A stretch of DNA of 64,000 nucleotides from Diphasiastrum complanatum (Eukaryota > Streptophyta > Lycopodiopsida > Lycopodiales > Lycopodiaceae). The stretch is taken from contig CM055097.1 in the NCBI GenBank assembly GCA_029204225.1, forward strand, positions 56,913,601 to 56,977,600. Reading direction: 5' to 3'. The first letter of the stretch is position 1. Each line of letters begins with the position of its first letter. The position numbers and the translations under genes were made by a program. The notes under the pieces were generated by a model. That model saw only the letters and a list, made by a program, of their open reading frames with translations. It did not search any database and was not told the DNA's origin. This document shows, piece after piece, positions 42,791 through 55,886 of the stretch.

Positions 42791-42942
42791 ATGAAGTCCA
42801 TGAAACGGCAGCTGACCCTTCATCGTCCAACACTGTGAGTCACGATTTGCGGTCATCAACGAAGTCCATGAAATGGCAACTGACCCTTCACCATCCAACA
42901 TTGTGAGTCACAACTTACGGTCATCAATGAAGTTGATGAACG
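42791..42942. repeat. 68-bp tandem repeat, copy 2
   Basis: Same two-and-a-part units as in copy 1; unit number has not changed since the duplication. Confidence 0.7.
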
Positions 42943-43268
42943 ACAGTGGGCCAAACAAGGTGAGGTATTACTTACGATCACCTATGAAGTTAACTAACAC
43001 TCACCTACGGAGTGAACGAACGACTTACGTAGGAACTGCAGATAGGCTATGGCTAAAATGACACCACACTTTCAAGCTCCTGGCACGTACAAAGGAGATC
43101 GTTCTTCTGTACTTCTTCACGTCTTCACGATGCTCCAATAACCGATCTACAGATCATATTCAACGGTTGTAAACGATCTTTTAAACTGTAATTAGAATAA
43201 CTAAATATTCTCTAACAACTATATATACAGCTGAATGACTTGAAGAAAAACAAGGAGAGAGATCAAGA

Positions 43269-45451
43269 GTGTGGGCAATCAACAGAGCGATCAAATGCTA
43301 CGAGACTTCAGATGTATCCATTCACCTCTTTCTAAGGAAGAAGGTACTAACACTCAGAATGAGCGAAGGCACCTTAGTCAGTGATCACTTGAACGAGTTT
43401 AAACAATTGCTAAATCAACTTGCTGCCATAGTTTCCTATCTCAGAAGAAGACTCAACGATGTCTCTTCTCGCCAGTTTTCCATCCTCCTAAGGCAACTTA
43501 GTACTGCTTCTGAGCAATACTCCTGCACTGTCTCTCTAGAAGTTGCCAACAAGCCAATTGTAGAAAGAAGTCAGGAGAAAGAGCTTGTCTACATCAATGA
43601 GTACCAAATCAATGGCATTGTACTCAAACAAGCAGCAGTCCAAGAAGAAGAAAAGCTTCAAGGACAAGAAGACAACGGCGGAGCAGCCAGTTACATCGCA
43701 ACAACAACATCAGTAGCACAGTCAACTATCATCTAAGACCAAGCTCTTTTGCAAGTATTGCAAAAGAACCAATAACGACATAAAGGATTGTTGCATCCTC
43801 AAGTATAATGAAGCGAGGAAGAAGATGTAGCACCACCAAGAAGGAAACTCTGACACAGTTAGAAATCCACAACAAGATGACAAGGCGCTGATGGTACAAG
43901 ATCAACCTAGTAGAGATGCCCATCATTGTGTCTTGATCAAGTGCTTCGCAGCACATGACGCCATGTAAAGACTTATTTTCTACACTCACAACAACGAAAT
44001 CAAAGTACATCTTTTTCTACGACTCAAATGCACACCAAGTCGAAGGTGACGACATCACTAGGCAGTTAAATGGTGTACTCTATGTACCCAAATTAACAAA
44101 GAACTTATTATCTATTAGCAAGATCATTGATCAAGGCTATACAGCTTTGTTTACTACTAGTCGATGTACTATTTTTGATTAGAACCCAAAAGAAATTGTC
44201 TCTGCACAAAGAGAAGAAAATTTGTATATTTTGAATCACGATTTTGCACTTTCTATGAGTTGTACAGATGCTAATGTCTGGCATCAAAGATTAGGTCATT
44301 TAAAAATGCGTTCAATCTTATACATGCATCATAACAAAATGGTCAAGGGCATGAATATTAATGCTGTTACTATAGCTAATCAGATTGTTTGTGAAAATTG
44401 TTTACTAGGAAACCAACCTAGAACAAGATTTCCAAGAGGACAAGCCAAAAGGGCAAAGTCCATTTTGTCACTATTACACAGTGACCTCTGTGGTCCTTTG
44501 AGCGTACCTTCTCTAGTTCAAGCTCTGTATTTTATTACTTTCATTGACGCCTACTCCCAATTTACCAAAGTCATGTTCATTAAGAACAAGTCAGAAGCAT
44601 TTAGTTGCTTCAAGGATTTCAAGCAATATACTGAGAATCAAACTGGTCAGAGAATCAAGGCCCTACGATCTGATTCAAGAGGAGAGTATCTATCAAATGA
44701 AATGAAGGACTACATATCGTCATGTGGCGTGCACCATCAGTTTTCTACTAGCTACACTCCACAGTAGAACAATGTAGCTGAGCGGAAGAACCGTACATTA
44801 TTAGAAGCTGCACGATCCATGATCGTCAATGCTCATTTGCCCCAAACCTTTTGGACAGAAGTGCTCTCTACAACCAGCTATCTGCAAAACTATTCTAGCA
44901 TGAAGGCAGTTGATTCCAAGACTTCTTTTGAAGCCTACTATGGTTACAAACCAAGTCTAAAACACCTACATATTTTTGGATGTCTCTGCTATGCACAAGT
45001 ACCATCTGATCTGAGGAAGAAGTTCGACCCAGTAACTTGTAAATACATCTTTATCGGCTATTCAGCATCACACAAAGCATATCGTATATACAATGTTGTT
45101 ACAAGTCAGATCTTAGTCAGTCACGACGTTGTCTCTCTTGAAGACAAATATCATGACTTCAAGCAGATGCAGCCAATGCAGGATTCTGTCATAGCAGCTC
45201 CACTCTCCATCGATAGGCATCGATCTACGACTGTTCAAACAAAGGAGTTTATCCCAACAGCTCCACTTACCATCGATGGGCCTAGATCCACAATTGTTCA
45301 AACACAAGCTGATATGATCCCAGTCATGCACCGAGGAGAATCGTACGCTCAAGCACCTACAGTTCGAAGGTTGCAAGACAACGGTAGCTATCTGATCACT
45401 TTGTCCCTCAGACTTTCATCAGTCATGACGAACCTGCCTCTATAGCGGAAG
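43269..45451 (+). pseudogene. Copia gag-protease-integrase, copy 2
   Basis: Gag (43269-43736), protease flank (43955-44182) and integrase (44222-45445) as in copy 1. The TAG before the catalytic Glu of integrase (44765-44767) is shared, so it predates the duplication. The second stop of copy 1 (7744) is CAG here, giving a 208-codon C-terminal frame. The coding frame continues up to the LARD insertion site at 45452 and resumes right of it at 49788. Confidence 0.85.
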
Positions 45452-45456
45452 CACTA

Positions 45457-46686
45457 TGTAGCGCAGACATCCCAAAGGGAGCCGGGAACCACGACTTAGC
45501 TTGCCAGCCTTCAACTCTTGCCATCCAAACCCAATTGACATACAAGAAGCCAACTCACCAACAATGATCAGACTTAACCAGCTTGAAGTTTTGAAAACTA
45601 ACATTGAGATCCAACCTGGCGCCATGCCAGATCGGGGGTCCCGATGTGGGTGACTTCCCTCCGAGCAAGCCGCCCGACATATATCAAATTTAACCAACTC
45701 GAAGCTTCGTTACAAATGAGTAACATCCATTTTAAGCAAGCGGTCAGATGTACATCAGACTTAACCAACTGAAAGCTTCGTCACGAGCACTGGAAGCCAA
45801 CCTGGTGCCACACTAGACTGGACAGCCATAAACATGTAACTTCCACCCCAGCAAGCAATCCAACTCAGCCGACATGTTAGAGCCCGTTTTCCAAGAGCTT
45901 AACCCATTCACGTTCATGCAAGGAACACTCAAAACCACAAGCCGCGACATATATGGAGACAACCAGTTCATGGACCAAATGGTCCCGACAGCATACCGCT
46001 GGCGCCACAGACCGAATGGTCCCGACGGCATACCGCTGGCGTCCCTGATACAACCCTCAGCTATGTGCCAACTTAAAAATTTTGAAGCGGCCTTACAATT
46101 GGCGCTTTTACTGAACACTGAAACCCAGAAGGTAATCAGAGTCAGTTTGAGAAAAATACCACTTTATTGATAAATCTGAGAAGGTTACATTTCAAGTTTG
46201 TGACCGACCCTAGTCTCCGGGGCGCTAGCATGCCGAGGCGAGAGCCATGACAACATTCCAGCAAGAGAGGCTAAGACTTGGTTGGAGCTCGCCCTGAGTC
46301 GCAACCCGCACTCCCCTATAGTATTGGTGGGATTCGGCACCCCCCCTCATACCAAGCACTCTATCCAGGCTGGTAAAGCACATTTTTCTCTCTCTAAGAT
46401 TTTCTCTTTCTAGAAAGTCATTTCCTCTCTCTAGATTTTATTGATCCCCAAGCTTCCTTTAATCTTGCCTAGATAGTGTGAGGTGATTGCACATTGATCT
46501 GAGCTCTCTGGACTTTGCTAGAACCGATCAAAGATTTTCAGCCATAAGAACTTGGCGCCGACTGGATTCTGGTCACAGTGGCGCCGGTGCCGTTGGCGTC
46601 GGAGCATCAGGGGCGCTGCTGGCGCCGGGGACAATGCTGGCGCCAGTGGCACCGGAAGTAAAGCTTATGAAAATAGCTTTACAACA
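45457..46686 (-). repeat. Left LTR (3' LTR) of the LARD-like element
   Basis: 1230 bp. It contains three diverged internal repeats that start AGACTTAACCAACT (45567, 45686, 45756 approximately). A GC-rich patch full of GGCGCC lies at ~46552-46660. Several percent divergent from the right LTR. Confidence 0.9.
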
Positions 46687-48563
46687 TCCACCCCACCTTT
46701 ATAAAATCTGATGTCCTCATCAGATGTCAGATTAAAGTAAAGGTGTCTCCCAATAGAAATAACTATACATTTAAGCTACTTGGCATAGTACTCAATTTAC
46801 TGGCCACTTTTTATTAACATTGAAGCTGGCACGCCACAAGTCGGAGGCTCAGCTCTTTGTAATGAAAAATTACATAACTTGAAAATATCTCTTTGTCTGG
46901 GAAAAGCGTAGATTTGATATCGCTTTCGTAAAATGCAAAAACCTTATTAACTGGTGACAGAGGTCTTTCTTTGAAATGTTCGCCCCTGTCGCGTCTATCT
47001 TTCAACTTTGGAACTCCTTTGAGCTCCTGATTTGTCCTTGATGCACTTTGTGTTGAGCTCCCTGAGCTCCAGATTTGATCAGTTCTGCACAGGTATCAAG
47101 GCTCCCTGAGCCAAAGGATTTATCGTTTGATTGCCCACTTTGTGGTCCACTCTGTGCCTTGTTGCTTCTGCACCTTGGTTTCTCTCCTTGTCCCAACCTG
47201 ATCTTGATACTTCTCCATCTTGGCTCTTTAAGGTAGGCAAAGATTGAGTACTCCGCAATGCACCTCTCACTTAGCCATTAGGGCCCTTTTTGGGCTCAAA
47301 AAGGGCCTCTTCCTTGCCTAAACAGGTTTGTTAATCATAATTAGTTTAGTGCTAATCAATCCTACGTGGCACTTTTACCTTGGGTTACCACATAGGGTGA
47401 GCAAGAGTTAAGGGCTAAATATAGGTCCCATCATCCATAGACTTTTGTAGGTACTTTGTAAGGCAACACTAGCATATTCATTGTCTTGGTTCCAATAGGA
47501 CAACAGCTAGGGCTCTAGGTGGGACATAGACTTGCAGACCTCATTTAATGCCCAAGTACATTTCAAATTTGAAAATTGCTTATGAATTTTAATCAACCCA
47601 CTTCTGTGTCCCCCTTCACATTCAAACTAAGACTACCTCACTTTCATTAGCCTTTCACATACCGAATAATTTATTTTTTTCAGATGGATATTATTTTTTT
47701 CAAAATTGGCCTTCAGGATACATTTTCATTTCGCCATGGATTTAGTCTATTTGACCTCAGAACCTCAAAAAAGGTGTTTATAAGTCAATTTGCTTTTATT
47801 AGTTTGCAAACAGAAATATATTCCGGAGGCCAGTTTTTCGTTTTTTTGGCCCGAAATCGTGATTTTTGGCCGTTTCGCTTCATCAGAAGGCCAAAAATTA
47901 CGTTTCAGACCAATTTTTTTTTTTTTTTTGTTTCAAAATCACGCTAAGGCGCGATTTTGGGTTGTTTGACCAAGTAACAAAGACAAGGTGCCCCTTTGGG
48001 ATGGTCCTGCCAACGGACCTTTGCCTGGCCGCGCCCACACAAATCGATCACAGAATCAGCCCACATAGGACACCCCTCCAACTATCGGTGCTTTCACCAT
48101 TAAGCAACACATTGCCTCAGTCACGCCCCACCACTTTTTGGTCGATAGCCCTTATAGCTAAATGATCGGCAGCTATCCCGCACCGGCAACTAACCACCTG
48201 TGCTTTACACCCGAATTCGAGCAGCATCTCTGTATCAATGGTTAACCCGTACAGTTCGAATATGTCGCCCTGCACCCCACAAGGTACAAACTATGCTTTC
48301 ACCTACCTAGGCAGCACTTTGCCTCATCCGTCCTATGTGCAGACAGCGCCAGGCCCGAACCGTGAGAACTGACCGTGCTTACACCTCAAGGGCAACACTT
48401 TGACTAATCAAGTCCCCCGTTCTGTCGACCACCCCGACCGTGGACACACCCGTGCTTACACTGTGGGCAGCACCTTGCACAACAGTTGTCTTGATGAACC
48501 CCAAACTGTGGCCATTTCCGTGAGATCCGCATAGCTGACCGGCCAGTCGGCTCTTATACCACA
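46687..48563 (-). other. Interior of the LARD-like element, no coding sequence
   Basis: Only ORFs below 100 codons. The end nearest the PBS (48088-48480) holds about five diverged repeats of a motif like GTGCTTACACC followed by GGCAGCACTTTGCC. A poly-T of ~13 lies at ~47917-47930. Confidence 0.7.
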
Positions 48564-49782
48564 TGTAGCGCAGACATCCCAAAGGGAGCCGGGAACCACG
48601 ACTTAGCTTCCCAGCCTTCAACTCTTGCCATCCAAACCCACTTGACATACAAGCAGCCAACTCGCCAACAACGATCAGACTTAACCAACTTGAAGTTCCG
48701 AAAACTAACATTGAGATCCAACCTGGCGCCATGCCAGATCGGGGGTCCCAATGTGGGTGACTTTCCTCCGAGCAAGCCGCTCGACATACATTAGACTTAA
48801 CCAACTCGAAGCTTCGTTACAAACGAGTAACATCCATTCCAAGCAAGCGGTCTGAAGTACATCAGACTTAACCAACTGAAAGCTTCGTCACGAGTGCTGG
48901 AAGCCAACATGGCGCCACGCCAGACTGGACAGCCATAAATAGGTAACTTCCACCCAAGCAAGCCATTCAACTCAGCCGACAGGTTAGAGCCCGTTCCCCA
49001 AGAGCTTAACCCATTCACGTTCATGCAAGGAACACTCAGAACCACAAGCCGCGACAGATATGGAGACAACCAGTTCATGGACTAAATGGTCCCGACAGCA
49101 TACCGCTGGCGCCACGGACCGAATGGTCTCGACGACATACCGCTGGCGTCCCGGGATACAACCCTCAGCTATGTGCCAACATAAAAATTTTGAAGCGGCT
49201 TTACAACTGGCGCTTTCACCGAACAACGAAACCCAGAAGGTAATCAAAGTCAATTTGAGAAAAATACCACTTTATTGATAAATTTGAGTTACATTTCAAG
49301 TGTCTGACCGACCCTAGTCTCCGGGGTGCTAGCATGCCGAGGCGACAGCCATGACAACATTCCAGCAAGGGAGGCTGTGACTTGGTTGGAGCTCGCCCTG
49401 AGTCGCAACCTGCACTCCCCTATAGTATTGGTGGGATTCGGCACCCCCCCTCATACCAAGCACTCTACCCAGGATGGTAAAGCACATTTTTCTCTCTCTA
49501 GGATTTTCTCTTTTTAGAAAGTCATTTTCTCTCTCTAGATTTTATTGATCCCCAGGCTTCCTTTAATCATGCCTAGGTCGTGTGAGGTGATTGCACATCG
49601 ATCTGAGCTCTCTGGACTTCGCTAGAACCGATCAAAGATTTTCAGCCATAGGAACTTGGCGCCGACTAGATTCTGGTCACAGTAGCGCCGGCGCCGGGAG
49701 CAACAGGGGCACTGCTGGTGCCGGGGACAATGCTGGCGCCAGTGGCACCGGAAGTAAAGCTTATGAAGATAGCTTTACAACA
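48564..49782 (-). repeat. Right LTR (5' LTR) of the LARD-like element
   Basis: 1219 bp, followed by TSD CACTA at 49783-49787. Confidence 0.9.
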
Positions 49783-51337
49783 CACTATCAATGCCCGATG
49801 CAAACAAATGGAAGGCTGCAATGGATGTCGAGTATCATTCGCTAATGAAGAACAAGACCTAGAGTCTTGTCAATCCTCCTACAGGTGTAAAGTCGATTGA
49901 CTCTAAGTGGATCTTCAAGCTAAAGCTTAAGCCAGATGGATCAATATCCAAATGGAAAGCTCGACTGGTGGTTAAAGGATTTGAGCAAGTCTATGGAATA
50001 GGCTACATTGAGACCTTCAGTCCAGTGGTAAAGCATCGGTCTATTCGCATCTTATTGGCTATAGTTGCTGCAGAGGATCCGGACAATCACCAGATGGACA
50101 TCCAAACATCGTTCCTTCATGGATATATACAAGAAGACGTATTCATCTATCAACCAGAAGGTTATGTCTTTCAAGGCAAGGAGCATCTAGTATGTAAATT
50201 GCATAAGGCATTATATGGACTGAAGCAAGCTTCGAGGGCCTGGTATGATAGGATAAATCACTTTTTATTGCAACATGAATTCACTTCTTGTTCCGCAGAT
50301 TCTAATGTATATCTCAAATGAAAAGGGCCAAGCTATGTCATTATAGCACTATACGTTGATGATTCCCTAATTACCAGCAACTCAAATCAGTTATCACAAG
50401 AAACTAAATCCTTACTTTCATCAGAATTTGAGATGATTGTCGATTTAGGCCCAGTCCATTACCTACTTGAAATGGAGATTCACAGAGATCGCGAGAGCAG
50501 AAGGATCACTATAAGACAAAGGTCTTATTTAATCAATGTACTTCACAGATACGGCATGGAGGACTACAAGCCCATAGACACACTGATGGATCCAAGATGC
50601 AAGTTGTCCAAAGACATGTGCCCTAGAACTCAGGCAGATCAGCAAGAAATGTGGAGGTATCCTTATCAACCCGTAGGTTCTATCATGCACTCTATGATCT
50701 GCACACGACTTGATCTAGCATATGTTGTAAGCACACTATCGAAATACATTTCCAATCCAGGTTTACAACATTGGAAAACTCTGCAAAGAATTCTGAGGTA
50801 CATTCAAGCCTCAAAGCATTATGCCTTGAGCTACAATTGCAATACAAAAGTTGCACTCATGTTAGTTACCTATTTTGATTCAGACTGGGCAAGAGATGTG
50901 GATACCAGAAAATCCACCTCAGGCTACATTTTTTTCCTTGCAGGAGGACCCATCTCATGGAATAGCAGATTGCAGAAATACACTTCGTTGTCCTCTATCT
51001 GAATACGTCGCAGCTACATTAGTAGTGAAGGAGATATTATGGCTAAGAAGGCTACTACAGGATTTGAAATTCTTTCAAATTGGTCCAATTATACTCCAGT
51101 GCGACAACCAGAGCTGCATAGCTCTATCTTTGAACCGACGAACTCATGTTAGAACACATAGAGGTTTAGTTTCATTTTCCTAGAGAGAAAGTTTAGAATG
51201 TTGCACTAAGTTACTGTCAAACAGTATGTTGGCTGAAATTCTGACAAAATCATTGTCAAGACAAAAACAGTCCACATTAGTGGAATTGTTAAATCTCAGT
51301 TTGAATTCAGATTTGTAGCAGTAAGCTTAAGGGGGAG
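49783..51337 (+). pseudogene. Copia RT and RNase H, copy 2 only
   Basis: The copia frame resumes directly after the TSD with MPDANKWKAAMDVEYHSLMKN. It continues through SKWKARLVVKGFEQVYGIGY, QMDIQTSFLHG (first Asp), KALYGLKQASRAWYDRI, a TGA at 50319-50321, and LYVDDSLITS (catalytic box). RH follows with DSDWARDVDTRKSTSGYIFF, a TGA at 51000-51002, then EYVAATLVVKEILWLRRLL. The PPT (AAGGGGGAG) is at 51329-51337. The corresponding segment was deleted from copy 1. Confidence 0.9.
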
Positions 51338-51689
51338 TGTTAGTTTAATCTTTCTCCTACTCATCCCTTTCGCCCTCCTCCATCTCTCAAAAAAATCACT
51401 CTCTCAAACAGTCTGAAGAAATATACGTAAAGTCAAAACAAACAGAACCGCAAAAGCTCTCGCCTACCGATGAGAACCACTTACGATCACTTACGGGTGA
51501 GCTAATGGCAATAGAACGAGAGTCTCTGTCAAAGACCGTAAGAACAAGCTCATAAAACTCCATTCTCCAAGTAATCCACGTTCCTGTAAATCGCAGTAAT
51601 TACTATGCTTCATTGTTTTTCTTACTATTGGTTGAGATGTCGTTCATATTGTAATCGTCTCTTCCATCGTTACTTCTGCTACCCACACA
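51338..51689 (+). mobile_element. 3' LTR of the degraded copia element, copy 2
   Basis: Starts TGTTAG after the PPT. Ends at CCCACACA or a few bases later; copy 1 has four extra bases at the end. Confidence 0.6.
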
Positions 51690-52515
51690 AAAGCTTCAAT
51701 ATGGGAGGTAATTACAGGTGAGTGGACAATGAGTACTACATGCAGCAGTTACGAGCCAAATTGACAGAGAAAAGTTTAGGTGAGTAAATTATGCATGTTA
51801 AACCACGGGTAACTTAGTGTAAGTTATGTACGTACTTTTAATGTGTTAGAATCAAGCCTGCATGTACCTATGGAGGATCTGTATTAGATTGTGCTATCAA
51901 AAATGAAAGACATAGAGAAAGAATTATGCAGTTCAATGTGTGTTTCATTTATGCATCACTATCACAAGAAAAATATGAAATGCTCCTACATAGGAAAATT
52001 GTAAAATTTCCTAGTTATAGACGATTAACACTGTCTCAATTAATTTTGGACTTTCCCAAACTCCATTTTGAGAAATGGACTCAAGAATTTAAAGCACACC
52101 AAATCAAACATATTTTTGATATAATTAATACTTTGATTAATCCATCTAAATTGGTATCATCTAATAATAAAAACATCGTTCAAATTAACAATACTTTGAG
52201 TATAATTGCAACAATATGATGACTAGTGTCTGAATATATTCAAACATCTTATGCGATATTTTGAAACTAATTTTGAATCTCACATTCAAATGAAAATATT
52301 CAAACACAACTCATTTTGAATCTCACATTCAAATGAAAATATTTAAACATCTTATAAGACATTGAGCAAACATCCATAACAACTGGTTTTGAAAATGAGT
52401 TTGTCTATTAAATTGTGGAAAATGACGATAACAGCCCCTACTTCCTGGGGCATTTACAATCTATTACAAAAGATATGCATTTATGCATTGTCCTAAGTAT
52501 TATCTGAACCTGAAT
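51690..52515. other. Intergenic, copy 2 of 8644-9471
   Basis: Same AT-rich content and same 36-bp direct repeat (about 52273-52350). A 97-codon ORF (51926-52219) is open here but closed in copy 1, so it is probably chance. Confidence 0.5.
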
Positions 52516-55487
52516 CTAATTCCACGTCGTCAAGACCACATCCCTTGACTGCTGTTCTCCGGAAGACTGGCTTTCAGAACTGTAAGATCTTACAACATCG
52601 AGATAAGACTTAGTCACCCCGATGTTTTTCGGAGTGTTGACGCATATAAGTTTGCGACCCATGACATTTAATAACGGAGCCACACAGTAAGATAACCTGA
52701 ACAAGCAAACTGACCATTCAGGAGCAGAGAAAGACTCAACAATGGAGTTGATGCCTTCTCAATGTTTTGCTCTGTTTTAAGCAGTCAGGCTACAAGTCAC
52801 AAATTTTTTAGGCACCTTCCCTTGGTCGCTAAAACGCAGACTCAAAAATTAAGTTTACTATGCACACAGGCGCTCAGATTACTTGGTGCATCAGCATTAT
52901 ACAAGACATATAGAATAGGTTGCAAATTTTGCATTTGCACTCCACCCTGTTGTATAGGGGTAGCAAGCTTGTAATAACCCTCAAATATCGAGAGTTTTAT
53001 GTCATGCATTGATTTTAAGCTTCCCTTGACTCCCTCTTTAATACTTTGTTCCAAAAATAGTACGATAACACACAATTTGTGTTCTGCCATGAGGGTGGCC
53101 AGAAAGTGTCGCACCAATGTAGTGATGTGGCTTGAACTAATCGACTCGATATTATCAAAAATGTACAGTGTGGGACTCTCCCAAGTAGATGAATAAACGG
53201 CCATGAAGTTCGATTCATCGACCCCACAACAAATTGCTTCATTTTCTTTGGAGGTCTTCACTTTGCAAAAAAATCTCCAAGAAGTGCCAGTGTTGCTCCC
53301 TGCATGAATTTGTCTCTGACTTATTTTTGATTTTATTTTTTTATAACAAATTGTGTTAAATAGAGTGGTATGGCAGTCTGCAGCTTAAATGATATGCTTC
53401 TGCAGTTGCTTGTAGCCGCTCTAATCCAATCATGGGCAAACTTTTTGTTGATAGACGAGGATAGGCGCTTTATTGTCTCTTTGTCATACTACACATCTGC
53501 TAGCAGATCATTCTTTAAAGAAATCAAGAACTTTACAACATGCAGAGTTGTTGTTTTCTTGACAATTGTCGTCACACCATCTTCAATGTATTTTTCTCTA
53601 TTTTTTTTTGCCAAAATACAATTGGCCCTCCAAGAGTTTTTTGCATACCTTCATACAAATTGGGTTAGGCAAGTACCGCAGCAATCTAAAAAATCTTACA
53701 CTGATTGGAATGGTCTTTTGACGTTGTGGTGCAAAAGCTGGCTCATCGTATGGAAGAGACCAAGCCACATAACGCTTCATAACTTCCAAGTAGTTATTAA
53801 ACACGTCATCCAAACGCAACAAGATAATGGTATACTCCTCAAAGGTTTGATACAAAGTCTTCAATGGCAACCTTCCCTTCAATGTGCCAACGAGTTGACT
53901 ACCGAGAATGCCTGACAATCCTTGATAAAATTGGGCCATTCTTTTGCTCGTCTCTTAATCCAGCTTCACTCCTTTGATGTATCGAGGCCTGTCCAACGAG
54001 ATTTAGAGCTCCCGTGCACACTCCATTATTTTAGCCAGGTTGCTCCTTTTACATTTGCTCTCAGGTTCATATTTCAACCTGTTGGACTCCAATATGTAGC
54101 GGGGCATGCTTTTATATCTACAAATATACGCATGCACATATGCAAATAGCCTACGTATAGTTGGCTATGAAGATTACCAGTTCTAACTATATTGCGATCA
54201 ACGCTATCTCATTATAGGCACAACAAAAATGCTGGCCATCAATAGGTTCAAAAGTACAATGAGATAAAAACCTACCTTTGCATAGCCCATCCAATCTGGA
54301 ACCTTCATTGGAGTCCGTCTCTTTTGGATACAACTCTAAATACAATTGCGCTGCTTCCAGCATATCCACATGTTTGAATTCACGATACATCTTTAAAAAT
54401 TTCTCGGGACTTTCGAACAAAACCTCAGGTCCATCTCCACTCTTCAAAGAAATCGGCCGCACCGTGACATTGATGGAAGTAGGTGTAAGCCCATTTGTCA
54501 TGCAAACTGATTGATACAACTGCTCAGCAAAAGAAAAATCAAGGGCACGTTGGTTTGTAAAAAGCGAGGCTTGACAAATATTCTTTGACTCAATTCGATA
54601 CATATGTTTGCCCCAAACGTAACCAACATCATCAAAGGAATATGCATCAAGATTTACATTTGTTTCCTCCTCAAACTCACCCAATGCATCATCATTATCG
54701 GAGGATGATACAATGTCATAGAGGCCTCCAGATATTGTTCCAATCATATTAACCCTTGGCTCCAGTGGACGTTTTCCAGCCTGTCCAATCGGCTTGGCTG
54801 TCTTTTGACAAACAAAAATTTTGCCTTTTGGGTGGCCTCGTTTCGATGTAACTTTTCTACCTCCAGATAGAATTGGAGCTGAGGATGGTGTCTGTTCTGT
54901 CTCAGAGAATAATACCACTTATGTTCCTCTCAGCTCACTAACTACGGCCGTGGCAATTTCAACTATCTCCATCATTGTTTCTTCATGTTCTCGCATCATT
55001 TCATGCAAGTTTTGAAGAGCAATCATCCCATCGAGTAAATTTCCATGATATCTACGCAATGCACCAGTTGAGTCATGAGTTTTGGGTGCCTCCGTATAAT
55101 GCACTATATCCGAGCAATACAGAACAAAATGGCGTTCTTCTCCATTAGAACCCCGAGTCATGAATTCAACCCTTTCAATCAGCATGGCTTCAGACATTAT
55201 AATTGCCCGCATCACACCTATAGTTCCAACATCTTCCATCGAAAATCCAGGCTCATCAACCGATACTTTGGAGACAATGACAAAGACTTTCATGTACTGG
55301 CCACTGGAACTAGGCTTCTAAACAATTTTACAAGCCTTTGTAAAGAAAATTGGATTCGTATCACCAACGAGCATGAGGACAGTCTCTTCTGCTGCGTAGA
55401 AAGCCGGACTAGCAGTACATTCTTACTAAAGATAAGCATAAATCTGCATCGTAACTTATTCATGGATCAGATAGTGCATTGCAGTTT
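52516..55487 (-). pseudogene. Unidentified minus-strand gene-like region, copy 2
   Basis: Same order of segments as 9472-12440. It is better preserved: 54918-54187 is a single 243-codon frame where copy 1 has a 1-bp deletion at ~11524. 53261-52842 is 139 codons because a stop of copy 1 (TAG, near 9903) is absent. The upstream frame (55293-54919) joins the 243-codon frame with only a TAA between them. The TAG upstream is shared with copy 1. I do not recognise the protein. Confidence 0.45.
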
Positions 55488-55886
55488 GTTAGCTGATAAG
55501 GATCTTTCTAGATAGATTACAATTCACAGTGGAGCACTACGGCCATAGTCAGTAGTGGTTAGTCAAAAGCAGTTTCTTGTCATGTGAAGCGAAAGCCCTA
55601 GAATAGAAAGTTCTTGGCACGTAACTAAGTAGCGTATATGTATGAGTTCTGTTTTTGTAATACATGCATGATTTTTGTGAATGCTCTATGCTTTTCTGTC
55701 TTCTGTGGATTGATTCTCTTGAGTACTGTGAATTATCTTGATCTTGCTTTATCATTTGCAAACACACTTGTCAATTGATTTGTTGCAACAGCGAGGATAA
55801 TCCATCAAAGATTATGGGCCCACTTGCTCGGTAGATTAAGGATCTGTGGGATGCGTGAGTTTGGAATTATCAGAAGGACGATTGAT

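Larger units (their letters stand above)
45457..49782 (-). mobile_element. LARD-like non-autonomous LTR retrotransposon, 4.3 kb
   Basis: Long direct repeats (45457-46686, 1230 bp; 48564-49782, 1219 bp) have TG...CA ends and are flanked by TSD CACTA (45452-45456, 49783-49787). Orientation is minus: reading inward from the right LTR, the PBS-like TGGTATAAGAGCC (one mismatch to the tRNA-iMet type, 2-base gap) lies at ~48549-48561. The PPT-like AAAGGTGGGGTGGA lies next to the left LTR at ~46687-46700. The 1877-bp interior has no gag, pol or long ORF. It inserted into the copia pol between the integrase and RT codons. Confidence 0.9.

Noticed and set aside
46487-46711. Gly/Ala-rich 74-codon ORF in the LARD LTR
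   Set aside because: It reads through the GGCGCC patch on the strand opposite to the element; it is low complexity and altered in the other LTR.
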